DNA from: Zobellia amurskyensis
GTDB lineage: Bacteria; Bacteroidota; Bacteroidia; Flavobacteriales; Flavobacteriaceae
Direction: 5' to 3'
Assembly (NCBI RefSeq): GCF_009725985.1
Contig: NZ_RCNR01000019.1
Coordinates: 1 to 64,000 of the forward strand
DNA: 64,000 bases
Shown here: positions 8,457 through 17,802 of the stretch, piece after piece
Layout: each line of letters opens with the position of its first letter
Position numbering within the stretch: the first letter of the stretch is position 1
The notes under the pieces: generated by a model
Told to the model about the DNA's origin: nothing
The model's input: the letters and a program-made list of their open reading frames with translations, nothing else
Database searches by the model: none
Program-made: the position numbers and the translations under genes

Positions 8457-9503
8457 ATGAATATATTTAATTTTATTAAAATAAACGAGAACTCAAGAGT
8501 ACCCAAATATAGACAGATTGTGGACTCGATCATCTATAATATCTCTGCTGGAAATCTAAAGATGGATGATAAAATCCCGTCTATTAATATGTTTAGTGAA
8601 GAGTACCTTCTTTCTAGGGATACGGTAGAAAAAGCCTATAGTATTCTAAGGGAGCGGAAAGTTATTATTTCTATAAGAGGTAAGGGGTATTACATAGCAC
8701 GAACCAAATTAATTTCAAAGGTCAATATTCTTTTTCTCATCAATAAATTGAGTTCGTATAAGATGCGGATTTATAATTCTTTTATAGATAGTATTGGAGG
8801 AACGGCACACACCAATCTTTTCATTTACCATTGTGAAGAAGAACTTTTTCTTAACCTTCTGGAAAAAAATAGAAACGCATACGATTACTATGTAATCATG
8901 CCTCATTTTAAAACCGAAAAATTAAAACATACCAGTTACACCCCTAAAGTAATTAAAGCCATTGACCAAATTCCAAAGGAGAAATTGATTATAATGGATA
9001 ACCCTGTGTCTGAGATAAAGGGTAATTATATTGAGATTTATCAGGATTTTGAGAATGATATTTACAATGCACTTAAGGAAGGTTTTGGTAAAATATCAAA
9101 ATATGAAAAACTGGTCATTACGTACCCTGAAGAATCCGTTTACCCTTATCCCAAAAGAATTTTACACGGATTTAGGAAGTTTTGCAGTGAACATAATATA
9201 GATTTTGAAGTGCTGGACGAAATCTATGATGATATGATTTTGAAAAAAGGCGATTTGTTTATAACCATAAGCGAGTCGGATCTAGTAAATCTTGTGAATC
9301 AGATACGTAACCAAGAATTTGAGTTGGGCAATGATATTGGTGTTATATCCTATAACGACACGCCGTTAAAGCAATTGTTGGGAATTACCTGTATCTCTAC
9401 TGATTTTAAAGTAATGGGAGAAACTGCGGCCCGCATGATAATGGACAAGAAAAAAGGAAAGGTTAAAAACCCATTTCACTTTATAGATAGAGATTCAATT
9501 TAA
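8457..9503 (+). CDS. GntR-type transcriptional regulator with a LacI-like sugar-binding C-terminal domain (candidate rhamnose regulator)
   Basis: The 348-residue protein starts with a GntR winged helix (about residues 10-80; PKYRQIVDSIIYNISAGNL, DKIPSINMFSEEY, LSRDTVEKAYSIL, ISIRGKGYYI). About 260 residues follow that resemble the periplasmic-binding-protein-like effector domain of LacI proteins, ending with GVISYNDTPLKQLLGITCIS and MGETAARMIMDKKKG. This AraR-like architecture responds to a small sugar or sugar phosphate. It is transcribed divergently from the rhamnose operon across a 176-base region that contains one copy of the 16-bp element. It is therefore the leading candidate for a local rhamnose-responsive regulator. 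Whether it binds that element is not shown: GntR proteins usually bind palindromes and the element is not one. Confidence 0.85.
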   Translation: MNIFNFIKINENSRVPKYRQIVDSIIYNISAGNLKMDDKIPSINMFSEEYLLSRDTVEKAYSILRERKVIISIRGKGYYIARTKLISKVNILFLINKLSSYKMRIYNSFIDSIGGTAHTNLFIYHCEEELFLNLLEKNRNAYDYYVIMPHFKTEKLKHTSYTPKVIKAIDQIPKEKLIIMDNPVSEIKGNYIEIYQDFENDIYNALKEGFGKISKYEKLVITYPEESVYPYPKRILHGFRKFCSEHNIDFEVLDEIYDDMILKKGDLFITISESDLVNLVNQIRNQEFELGNDIGVISYNDTPLKQLLGITCISTDFKVMGETAARMIMDKKKGKVKNPFHFIDRDSI

Positions 9504-9518
9504 TTTATGAAGGAGTAT

Positions 9519-10430
9519 CTAAAGGTATCCTAGATATTCTATTTTGTCAAGATTTTTATGTGTTTTTTGTTCATAGAGGTCATAAATAAGACCGTCTTTC
9601 AACCCTACTTTAGGCACTAAAATTTGGTCGCTTCCCATTTCCTTCAGCACCCTTAAATAGATTTCAGAAGCAGGAACAATAACATCGGCACGATCAGGGT
9701 TCATTTTTAAAATGGACATACGTTGTTCATAGGAAAATTCACTTACGTAGGCTCGTAACGCTTTTAATTCAGCAAATGAGATGGCCATGTTTGAAGCTTT
9801 GTTAGCTAGTCCGTAAAGTCGGTTTATATTGCCCCCGGTACCTATACCTACTATATTTTTTGATTTATGAAAACTTGTGGAGTGAATCCATTCTCTCATA
9901 GAGGCGAAAACGTCAGCACGTTCTTTTGCAGTCAGTTGCCGAACGGATCCTATTTTAAAGGATTTACTTTGTACCAGTTTACCGCTCTCCAATAGATTTA
10001 ATTCGGTACTACCACCACCCACATCAATATGCACGTACTTTCTATCTTTTAGGGTGGGCTTAATTGCTTTGTTTAGAATACTAGCTTCTTTTTTACCGGT
10101 AATGATATTGATTTTCATACCAACATCATTAAAAATTAGATTGCTAACCTCTTTTCCATTACTTGCTTCCCGCATAGCGGAAGTGGCTACGGCATAGTAA
10201 TCTTCCACTTCGTACAGGTCTATTAAATGTTTAAAGGTGCTCATTAACTTAATGAATTTCTCCTTTGTAGGCTGTGATATTTTTCCTTGTGAAAACACAT
10301 CGTGGCCCAACCGCAAAGGGAATCGTAATAATTGAAGGTTTTTAAAACTTACTAAATCTTCGTCCTCATAAACCTTAACGACCTGCAGGCGTATGGCGTT
10401 AGACCCAATATCTATTGATGCTAGTTTCAT
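9519..10430 (-). CDS. Exopolyphosphatase / pppGpp phosphatase family protein (Ppx/GppA)
   Basis: The 303-residue cytoplasmic protein has the ASKHA phosphatase fold. SIDIGSNAIRLQVV at the N-terminus and HIDVGGGSTELNLL near residue 140 are the two phosphate-binding loops, and GIGTGGNINRLYGLA near residue 198 is the third. Its length matches the short one-module form common in Flavobacteriia, lacking the extra HD-like domain of E. coli Ppx. It could hydrolyse polyphosphate or pppGpp; the sequence alone cannot decide. It is convergent with the GntR gene with only 15 bases between them. Its promoter carries a copy of the regulon element (10457-10501), an unexpected link between a housekeeping-type phosphatase and rhamnose genes. 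Confidence 0.87.
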   Translation of the reverse strand: MKLASIDIGSNAIRLQVVKVYEDEDLVSFKNLQLLRFPLRLGHDVFSQGKISQPTKEKFIKLMSTFKHLIDLYEVEDYYAVATSAMREASNGKEVSNLIFNDVGMKINIITGKKEASILNKAIKPTLKDRKYVHIDVGGGSTELNLLESGKLVQSKSFKIGSVRQLTAKERADVFASMREWIHSTSFHKSKNIVGIGTGGNINRLYGLANKASNMAISFAELKALRAYVSEFSYEQRMSILKMNPDRADVIVPASEIYLRVLKEMGSDQILVPKVGLKDGLIYDLYEQKTHKNLDKIEYLGYL

Positions 10431-10456
10431 TTAAAATAAATTTGGTTTTATCCTCT

Positions 10457-10501
10457 CAAAGGTATTTTTGATTTCCGGTCAAACCATCTTGTGCTATCCT
10501 G
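10457..10501 (-). promoter_or_regulatory. Promoter of the ppx gene with 16-bp regulatory element
   Basis: On the minus strand the element reads CAGGATAGCACAAGAT (10486-10501), followed 22 bp on by TACCTTTG (10464 down to 10457), a perfect TAnnTTTG box. The ppx start codon lies 27 bases past the box, giving a leader of roughly 20 bases. The element has one base, A for G in the CAGGAT core, unlike most copies. Confidence 0.65.
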
Positions 10502-10506
10502 TCGGA

Positions 10507-10551
10507 CGGTATAGAGCAGGATGGTCAACTAGAATTCCATACTTAGTTTAG
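10507..10551 (+). promoter_or_regulatory. Divergent promoter towards the sulfatase gene with a weaker 16-bp element
   Basis: The sequence CGGTATAGAGCAGGAT (10507-10522) matches the element less well than the others (12 of 16 against the rha operon copy). It points the opposite way to its neighbour, five bases away. Exactly 22 bp downstream is TAGTTTAG (10544-10551), one base off TAnnTTTG. The spacing argues that it is real. It would drive the sulfatase gene at 10706 with a leader of about 150 bases. Confidence 0.5.
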
Positions 10552-10705
10552 CTGCAATTTAACACCTTATTCAATACGTATTCAGACATCTGCCTTGTTT
10601 TTTATAGCGAAAAATACGGTTTAATAAGTTTTTAAGCACTCAAGATGATATATCTGTAAGGGCGTAATCATACACATTATAAAACTATAACCAATATTAC
10701 TAAAA

Positions 10706-12406
10706 ATGACAAAATCAAAAATAGTAGCCATGTGCTTCCTAATTAATTTTGCAATTGGGTGTAAAAATAAAACGGAAGTAACAGCACCAAAAGAACCAAC
10801 TCTGGAAAGGCCGAATGTTATTTTTATTCTAGCGGATGATTATGGCATAATGGATAGCCAAGCTTATGCTCATAAATTTTCAGGTGCGGAAACATCTGCT
10901 ATGTATTATGAAACACCCAATATAGATCGTTTAGTAAAGGAAGGTGTGGCGTTTTCACAAGCGTATGCTAATCAGCTGTGTTCACCAACACGAGCAAGTA
11001 TCATGACCGGTAAATATGCAAGTAGGCTTGGTTTTACAACAGCCATGCCGCCAAGAGAGACTTATTATAATCAAAATTTACCGGTACCTAACGGTTATTA
11101 TGCGAATGATGTTCTAGAGCACAAAGACCCTATAAAAATTGAACAAGCATTGAGGAATGGAGTTTCTAATTCCGCCGTTCCTGCAGGTTCTATTGTTGAC
11201 GGTGGTAATGATGAGCTTTCCATTGCGGAAGCCCTGAAAGCATATCATTCCGCCTTTATTGGAAAGTGGCATATTGGTGGTTTTGGAGCAGAAGGTTACC
11301 AACCATCTAACCAAGGTTTTGAACCTTTAGCTTGGTTTGATGCAGGAGGCTCGGTATACTATAATTGGAAAAAAGGATGGAACAATAAAGAGAAGACTCG
11401 TTTTCCTAAAATGCCACAAGAATTTTCTGAAATAGGAGATTCCGGACAAGAAACGGGTGAAGATTACTTAACGAACGACCTTACTGTTCAGGCTCTAAAT
11501 TATATTGATAAAAGGTCAAAAATAAAGGAAGAACCTTTTTTTCTTTATTTCTCCCATTTTGCCGTGCATTCTCCTTATCAAGGAAAAGAAGATGAAATCA
11601 ATTATTTTAAAAATAAAGCAACTAAAGGCTGGAACAATCATAAGGATCCAACTTATGCTTCTATGATTAAAACTTTGGATTGGTCAGTTGGTCAAATTTT
11701 GGGAAAACTAGAAGAAACAGGGCTTGACGAAAATACATTGATTGTTTTTATGTCTGACAACGGTGGTATAGATTCTAAAATTACACCAAGAGGAGAAGGT
11801 ACGGATAACAGCCCCTTTCTAGGAGGTAAAGCTTGTCTTACAGAAGGGGGTATTAGAGTGCCCCTCATTTTTAGATGGAAGGGAAAACTAAAAGAAGGGC
11901 AATGGGTAGATGTCCCTATTGATTGTACGGATATTTACCCCACTATACTAGAGGCTGCAGGGTACGATTCAAAATCTATTTCCCAAAAGAAGTCCTTAGA
12001 CGGGCAAAGTGTTTTAGGTTTATTGACAGACACTAAGAACGAACAGAATACCTATACTAAAACAACACATTATTGGCATTACCCTTTTAATGTTATCTAT
12101 AATAGTCCTTACGAACCTTACGCGCTAACACCTCATTCCGCTATACGTGACGGAGATTATAAGTTGATATTTGATTGGTACGGACGAATACATCTTTATA
12201 ATATAGCTGAGGACCCATTTGAGAAAAATGACTTGGCTCTAGAAAAAGAAAATTTAAAAAAACAGCTTTTTGATAAATTAATGGTTTGGGTAACAGCAAA
12301 TATTGAGGAGCGATATTGGCCCACAATTAATCCTGATTACAACGCGGCCGAAGAAGTTAGAAAGAACCCTTTTCAAGATTTGTTCTCTGCCTATACGAAT
12401 CCTTAG
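10706..12406 (+). CDS. Sulfatase, formylglycine-dependent S1 family, lipoprotein
   Basis: This 566-residue enzyme removes sulfate esters from polysaccharide fragments, probably on the cell surface or in the periplasm. A short lipoprotein signal ends at Cys19 (FAIGC). The alkaline-phosphatase-like fold starts with RPNVIFILADDYG, where the Asp pair binds the metal. CSPTRASIMTG carries Cys92, to be converted to formylglycine, and FMSDNGG near residue 350 supplies further metal ligands. The C-terminal subdomain ends with the usual RDGDYKLIFDW and LYNIAEDPFEKNDLA motifs. A 60-residue insertion between the start of the fold and GKWHIGGFG is unusual. The subfamily and sugar target cannot be read reliably. 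The nearby rhamnose genes suggest sulfated rhamnose or a neighbouring residue. Confidence 0.88.
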   Translation: MTKSKIVAMCFLINFAIGCKNKTEVTAPKEPTLERPNVIFILADDYGIMDSQAYAHKFSGAETSAMYYETPNIDRLVKEGVAFSQAYANQLCSPTRASIMTGKYASRLGFTTAMPPRETYYNQNLPVPNGYYANDVLEHKDPIKIEQALRNGVSNSAVPAGSIVDGGNDELSIAEALKAYHSAFIGKWHIGGFGAEGYQPSNQGFEPLAWFDAGGSVYYNWKKGWNNKEKTRFPKMPQEFSEIGDSGQETGEDYLTNDLTVQALNYIDKRSKIKEEPFFLYFSHFAVHSPYQGKEDEINYFKNKATKGWNNHKDPTYASMIKTLDWSVGQILGKLEETGLDENTLIVFMSDNGGIDSKITPRGEGTDNSPFLGGKACLTEGGIRVPLIFRWKGKLKEGQWVDVPIDCTDIYPTILEAAGYDSKSISQKKSLDGQSVLGLLTDTKNEQNTYTKTTHYWHYPFNVIYNSPYEPYALTPHSAIRDGDYKLIFDWYGRIHLYNIAEDPFEKNDLALEKENLKKQLFDKLMVWVTANIEERYWPTINPDYNAAEEVRKNPFQDLFSAYTNP

Positions 12407-12784
12407 GGAATCCATTTTTTTACTGATTTATTTAAAGAGAATAGAGCTTCAAAACCAAATTATTTCAATTCTGTAATATCCATTTATGTGACAATTAGTT
12501 TACTGTGAAAAGTCACAGACCGAGTTGGTTTTGATGTTGAATTGGATATCTAGGGTTTGGAACAACAAATACTATCCGAGCTTTAAGTTCTGAAAATATA
12601 ATAAGAATACAATTTTAGCAACGAATAAGATTGTGACCCAAATGTGGGATAAACCTTCATGTAAATTTTAGAATCGAAAAATTGGTCATGTCCAAACTGC
12701 AGTTTAGCAGAATTTAACATTGCTTTTAAGTTTTTAAAATGTTTAACCGGAATTAACCCTAGATCTTTTTTTTGAGTAGATAAG
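12407..12784. other. Intergenic region without a gene, upstream of the SusC 1 promoter
   Basis: No coding region is supported here. It contains a perfect six-base inverted repeat with a four-base spacer, CTGTGA-AAAG-TCACAG at 12503-12518, and a nearby extra TGTGAC. The palindrome resembles a CRP-type site, but with a spacer two bases too short. No terminator for the upstream sulfatase gene stands out. Confidence 0.4.
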
Positions 12785-12849
12785 CAGGACAGTACAGGAC
12801 ACTACAGCATGGTACAGGATGAGTTTCAAGTATCACCCGTATACATTTG
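12785..12849 (+). promoter_or_regulatory. Promoter of SusC/SusD pair 1 with two tandem 16-bp regulatory elements
   Basis: Two copies of the element lie in the same orientation 20 bp apart: CAGGACAGTACAGGAC (12785-12800) and CAGCATGGTACAGGAT (12805-12820). The promoter-proximal copy ends 22 bp before TACATTTG (12842-12849), an exact TAnnTTTG box. The susC start at 12917 gives a leader of about 60 bases. A 20-bp period puts both copies on the same face of the DNA helix, as expected for cooperative binding. Confidence 0.75.
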
Positions 12850-12916
12850 AATACATCTTAAGATACCGCTCAATATTTTAAGGATAATTTATAACTCAAC
12901 TAAATAATTCAACATT

Positions 12917-15900
12917 ATGAAAAAAAGGTTAGGAAGAAATTCTCAGGGATTTCTAATTATTATGACCCTATTATGGGGTTTTGGAATGCAGGCACAAAGC
13001 ATTACAGTATCTGGTACTGTGATTTCTGCAGACGATTCGCAAGCCTTGCCCGGGGTTAACGTAGTCGTTAAAGGTACAACTACCGGGTCTGTAACAGATT
13101 TTGACGGGAACTACAGTATTGTGGCTCCAAATGCCAATAGTGTTTTGGTATTTACTTATTTAGGCTTTACTACCCAAGAGATTTCGGTTAGTGGTAAAAG
13201 TCAGATAGATGTATCCATGACGGAAGACGCGGCACTTCTAGATGAAGTTGTGGTGGTTGGGTACGGAACCCAGATTAAACGCCAGGTAACTGGTGCGGTT
13301 TCTACGATTCAAGCCAATGAACTTGCGGATATACCTGTTTCTCAGGTTACCCAAAAAATACAAGGTAGATTACCAGGGGTTCAAATTAATCAGGCTACGG
13401 GTAAACCGGGTCAGGGAATGTCGGTTCGGATAAGAGGTCAACTATCGGTTTCTGGTGGAAGTGATCCATTGTACGTGGTAGATGGTTTCCCAATTTCTGG
13501 AGGCATAAATACTATAAACCCTGATGAAATTCAAGACATTACAGTGCTAAAAGATGCAGCGTCTACGTCGCTCTATGGATCTAGAGCTGCAAATGGTGTG
13601 GTATTGATTACCACTAAAAGTGGTAGAGCAGGCGAAACAAGTGTGAGCCTAAATATGACCACCAGCATGCAGAGCGTTCCGCAACGTGGAAGAATAGAGA
13701 TGATGGACGCTGTTGAATTCGCTCAATTCAAAAAAGAATATTATGAGGACCAAGGTAGTCCTGTTCCGGATATTTTTCAGAATCCGGCTCAATATGAAGG
13801 TCAGACCAATGATTGGTATGATGCACTTTTGAGAACTGCACCTATGACCAATTATAATCTTAGTATTACTTCTAACAAAGAAAAATTAAAAACAACGGTA
13901 GTGTTGGGTTTCTTTGATCAAGAAGGAGTTGTGCTAGGATCGGATTATAAGCGATATTCGCTTCGTGCAAATTTAGATTATGCCTTATCCGATAAGATTC
14001 GTGTTGGGGTAAATATTGCACCTAATCACATCATAGATAACGTGCCAAGAACGGATGGTACTAGAGGTACTGGTCTTTTGTTCAACGCATTGCACACATG
14101 GCCAATTATGCCTATTTATAATCCGGATGGTACAAGAACGGAGTTTAATAGATTTCCAGCAGATACGGGTAATATCTTTTCTTACGCCAACTGGTTGAAT
14201 TCTGCAGAACGTATAAAAGATGAAACTAAGAGCGTCAACCTTTTGACGAATGCTTTTCTTGAGTACAAACCAATAGAAGGTCTTGCCATAAAAACGAGTT
14301 TGAATGCAGAATTATATAATGAGCAATATGAATTCTTCAGTCCAACTAACGCAACCTATTCAATCAATAGACCCGTACCAACTAATAACGAAGCCATTTG
14401 GGACGACCGAAATACATTTTCTTGGTTGAACGAAAATACGGTTACATATGATAAGAGCATAGGAGACCATACATTTTCCGTTTTAGGAGGTTTTACGTAT
14501 CAAAAATACCGTCAGGACCGCAACAGAGTTCAGGCGTCTGATTTTGCCGATGATCGTTTGCCAACTATACAAGGGGCAACTAATATCAACAGAAATGGAA
14601 CATTTGATGAAGTAAGGGAATGGAGTTTAGTCTCTTTTCTATCTAGACTTACTTATAATTATAAAGGAAAATATTTGTTGACCGGATCTATACGTAGTGA
14701 TGGGTCGTCAAGATTTGGGTCAGAGAACCGTTGGGGTACGTTCCCTTCTGTATCGGCAGGTTGGATAGCTTCAGATGAATCTTTCTTAGAAAATTCAGAG
14801 ACTATATCATTGTTAAAATTAAGAGGTAGTTATGGTGTTACAGGGAACAATAATATTGGTAATTACACCCAGTACGCCTTAATTGATAATACGGTAAATG
14901 CGGTTTTTGGTGATACTTTTGCACCAGGTTCAGCGGTAAATTCGCTTTCTAATTCAAACTTAGGTTGGGAGACGACCAAACAATTTGATGTAGGACTTGA
15001 TTTAAGTCTATTTAATGATAGGGTTTCTTTTGTTTATGATTATTACACAAAGAATACAACCAACTTACTTTATAATGTTCAAGTTGCCCGCGAATCCGGG
15101 TTTTCCAATTTTAGTGATAACATTGGTGAGATTCGTTTCTGGGGACATGAATTTGCTTTGAATACAGTAAATACAACCGGTAAATTTCAGTGGACTACCA
15201 ATGCCAATATTTCTTTTAACCGAAATAGGGTAGAAGCGTTAGCTGATGGAATTGATCGGGTATATGGTCCAGGAGGATGGCATATTACCCAAGTAGGACA
15301 ACCTTTTGGTCAGTTTTATGGTCATGTGTCGGATGGTGTATATCTAAATCAGCAAGATTTGGATAGCTCACCACAGGTTCCAGGTCGTTCAACAGTTGGT
15401 AGTATAAAGCTCGTTGATGTTAATGGTGATGGTATTATTACAAATGGAGGAGATTTTGATGACCGTGCTATTACCGGAAGTCCTTTTCCGGATTTTACCT
15501 ACGGTATTACAAACACTATTAAATATGGTAATTTAGACTTTTCAGTAGTGGGAACGGGTTCTCAAGGGAACGAATTATTAGTGCGCCACTTGTACAGTAC
15601 TACAAATCTTGATGGTGTTTTTAATCTTTTGCAAGATGTTGAAAATCGTTTTAGGTCGGTAGAAAACCCTGGCGACGGTTTTTATGGAACAACCGTTGGT
15701 GGTGGTAATGTTACTGGTATTGAAAGAGACTGGATAAACGATCGTTTTGTGGCTGATGCTTCTTATTTCAATATTAGAAATATCACCTTGGGGTATACTT
15801 TACCAGGGGTGGAGAAATATTTCAAGTCGGCTCGTATATACGGATCTATTCAAAATGTACACATATTTACCAAATATTGGGGTGGACCAAACCCTGAAGT

Positions 15901-16012
15901 GAGTGTGCAGAACGATGGAGATGGAGATGGTGGTAACCTTGCTTCCGGGGTGGATATCTCTGGGTATCCTGTTCCAAGAATCTTTAGTGTTGGTTTAAAC
16001 TTAAACTTTTAA
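12917..16012 (+). CDS. SusC/RagA-type TonB-dependent outer-membrane transporter (pair 1)
   Basis: The 1031-residue outer-membrane barrel imports oligosaccharides with its SusD partner, using TonB energy. A signal peptide ends near residue 27 (GFGMQAQ). It is followed by a carboxypeptidase-D regulatory-like domain (about 30-115; VSGTVISADDSQALPGVNV, TDFDGNYSI), then DEVVVVGYGTQ, and a plug domain with YVVDGFPI and AASTSLYGSRAANGVVLITTK (about 125-235). The 22-strand barrel ends in VGLNLNF. It has no STN domain, so it should not signal directly to an anti-sigma factor, unlike pair 2. The susD gene follows immediately. The promoter carries two regulon elements, so expression is expected to follow the rhamnose operon. 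Confidence 0.93.
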   Translation: MKKRLGRNSQGFLIIMTLLWGFGMQAQSITVSGTVISADDSQALPGVNVVVKGTTTGSVTDFDGNYSIVAPNANSVLVFTYLGFTTQEISVSGKSQIDVSMTEDAALLDEVVVVGYGTQIKRQVTGAVSTIQANELADIPVSQVTQKIQGRLPGVQINQATGKPGQGMSVRIRGQLSVSGGSDPLYVVDGFPISGGINTINPDEIQDITVLKDAASTSLYGSRAANGVVLITTKSGRAGETSVSLNMTTSMQSVPQRGRIEMMDAVEFAQFKKEYYEDQGSPVPDIFQNPAQYEGQTNDWYDALLRTAPMTNYNLSITSNKEKLKTTVVLGFFDQEGVVLGSDYKRYSLRANLDYALSDKIRVGVNIAPNHIIDNVPRTDGTRGTGLLFNALHTWPIMPIYNPDGTRTEFNRFPADTGNIFSYANWLNSAERIKDETKSVNLLTNAFLEYKPIEGLAIKTSLNAELYNEQYEFFSPTNATYSINRPVPTNNEAIWDDRNTFSWLNENTVTYDKSIGDHTFSVLGGFTYQKYRQDRNRVQASDFADDRLPTIQGATNINRNGTFDEVREWSLVSFLSRLTYNYKGKYLLTGSIRSDGSSRFGSENRWGTFPSVSAGWIASDESFLENSETISLLKLRGSYGVTGNNNIGNYTQYALIDNTVNAVFGDTFAPGSAVNSLSNSNLGWETTKQFDVGLDLSLFNDRVSFVYDYYTKNTTNLLYNVQVARESGFSNFSDNIGEIRFWGHEFALNTVNTTGKFQWTTNANISFNRNRVEALADGIDRVYGPGGWHITQVGQPFGQFYGHVSDGVYLNQQDLDSSPQVPGRSTVGSIKLVDVNGDGIITNGGDFDDRAITGSPFPDFTYGITNTIKYGNLDFSVVGTGSQGNELLVRHLYSTTNLDGVFNLLQDVENRFRSVENPGDGFYGTTVGGGNVTGIERDWINDRFVADASYFNIRNITLGYTLPGVEKYFKSARIYGSIQNVHIFTKYWGGPNPEVSVQNDGDGDGGNLASGVDISGYPVPRIFSVGLNLNF

Positions 16013-16070
16013 ATCATAAACTACGATGTCAAAACATATTTCACTTTCGACAAAATTTAAAACTGAAAAA

Positions 16071-17567
16071 ATGAAAAAGATATTCTACTGTATCGTAGCG
16101 TCCATGACCTTTTTGGTCAGCAGTTGCGATGACGAATTAACTATATTTCCCGAGGACTCATTAAGTGTTCCTACGTTCTTTAAAACCGAAACGGATTTTA
16201 CGCAAGCAGTTAACGGTGCTTACGTTCCGTTGCGCCTGATTAACAATCAGGCAAAGCCTTATTTAGCGGAAATGCATTCCGATAATACGTATTTTGCGCG
16301 TAACACCGCCTTTGGTGCAACGGATAATCAAGAAGATATTGCGGACCACTCTATACCTAGTGACGGCGGCATTACGGCCAATACTTGGGTGGAACAGATA
16401 TACCGCGAATATTATCAGATTGTAGCTCGTACCAATCAAATTCTAACCACTATTGATGATGCGGAATTTGATGAAACACCCAAGGCTAATCTTAAGGGTC
16501 AGGCTCTCTTTTTAAGAGCATATGCTTATTTTGAACTAACGCAGTTGTTTGGTAGTGTGCCTATGCACCTAGAACCTGTATTAGATCGTGATGGGGCAGC
16601 TTTACCTCTTTCTAGCGAGGACGAACTTTATGCGCAAATTATTGAGGATGCTAAAGGGGCTGCAGGATTATTACCGCTTAAATCAGACCAAGAACCGGGT
16701 AGGGCTACCTCGGGTGCGGCCCAAACACTTTTGGCCAATGTTTATATGGTGCGTGAGCAATGGAGCGAGGCAGAAACTTTACTAAAAGCCGTTGTAGCCA
16801 GTAATGAATACATGCTAATGCCTAATTATGAAGATGCTTTCTCCGGAAATAGTGAAAACAAGAACAACATGGAGTCTGTTTTTGAAATTCAATATAGAGA
16901 AGGTGCAGAAGGTTTAAATGGCAGCTTTTTATATAACTTCCTTCCAAGACCTATTACTGCAGAAGAAGTTGGTGCTATTACGGGAACATCTAACGCTCAG
17001 CCGGTTAATGGAGAGGGAAACAATATTCCTACACCGGACATAATTGATGCTTACGAAGATGGAGATCTAAGGGAAGATGCTTCAATTATGTACGTAACTA
17101 TTAGCGAAAGTTTTTGGGAAGATGGTGTTTACCCAATTATTAAAAAATATGTTGAGCCACATGCATTACATGGTAACCATGGTATGAACTGGCCAGTATA
17201 TAGGTATTCCGAAGTTTTGTTGTTTTTAGCGGAAGCTTTGGAAGAACAAGGTAAAGGGGGCGAAGCTCTTCCTTACCTAAACGAGGTTCGTACACGTGCC
17301 GGTCTTGGTGCACCTACAGGTGATCTAGGTGAAGCAATTTTTAATGAAAGAAGGGTAGAGCTTGCTTTTGAGAACAAAAGATGGTTTGACTTGGTAAGAA
17401 CTGGACGTGCAATAGATGTGATTACGGCCCATGGTAATAAGATAAAGGCAAACCCAATTGACTATTACTATCCTGCAGGAGTAGAACCACGTGGTAATGT
17501 CTTTACCAATATTTCTGAACGATACGCTCTTCCTGCTTCGGAGTCCTCTCTGAATCCTAATTTTTAA
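16071..17567 (+). CDS. SusD/RagB-type surface glycan-binding lipoprotein (pair 1)
   Basis: A surface lipoprotein of about 498 residues acts as the lid on its SusC barrel and binds oligosaccharides. An in-frame ATG at 16026 exists, but the proper lipoprotein signal begins at 16071 (MKKIFYCIVASMTF), with the lipobox LVSSC, so that start is preferred. SusD marks include LKGQALFLRAYAYFELTQLFG (a TPR-like helix), ATSGAAQTLLANVYM, YRYSEVLLFLAEALEEQG, LNEVRTRAGL and FNERRVELAFENKRWFDLVR. Its start lies 58 bases after the end of susC and a hairpin follows the gene, so the pair forms its own transcript. Confidence 0.93.
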   Translation: MKKIFYCIVASMTFLVSSCDDELTIFPEDSLSVPTFFKTETDFTQAVNGAYVPLRLINNQAKPYLAEMHSDNTYFARNTAFGATDNQEDIADHSIPSDGGITANTWVEQIYREYYQIVARTNQILTTIDDAEFDETPKANLKGQALFLRAYAYFELTQLFGSVPMHLEPVLDRDGAALPLSSEDELYAQIIEDAKGAAGLLPLKSDQEPGRATSGAAQTLLANVYMVREQWSEAETLLKAVVASNEYMLMPNYEDAFSGNSENKNNMESVFEIQYREGAEGLNGSFLYNFLPRPITAEEVGAITGTSNAQPVNGEGNNIPTPDIIDAYEDGDLREDASIMYVTISESFWEDGVYPIIKKYVEPHALHGNHGMNWPVYRYSEVLLFLAEALEEQGKGGEALPYLNEVRTRAGLGAPTGDLGEAIFNERRVELAFENKRWFDLVRTGRAIDVITAHGNKIKANPIDYYYPAGVEPRGNVFTNISERYALPASESSLNPNF

Positions 17568-17604
17568 TTAAATTACCGGGAGAGATTTATTGAATAAAAA
17601 GTTG

Positions 17605-17628
17605 AAGGTCATGGTTATCCATGACCTT
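17605..17628 (+). terminator. Probable terminator after SusD 1
   Basis: AAGGTCATGG (17605-17614) and CCATGACCTT (17619-17628) form a perfect ten-base stem with a TTAT loop 38 bases after the susD stop codon. The following tract TTAATTAT is only moderately T-rich, so termination may be partial. Confidence 0.65.
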
Positions 17629-17802
17629 TAATTATACAAAAAGGTTCACTTGTAATCCGTCATTTATAAGTGCTGGATATTAGAGAATAGATTAACAGCG
17701 ATTATAAATACGGATAACCTGCAAAAGAGGCCTTCAGGTTTCTTAATTTCAGGGAGATTATCAATAGGGAAAAATGACAATCAAAAAAAATATAAAAGCA
17801 TT

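Noticed and set aside
9504-9535. Possible terminator between the GntR gene and ppx
   Set aside because: The AGGAGTATC/TATCCT pairing needs a bulge and has no T run; too weak to call.
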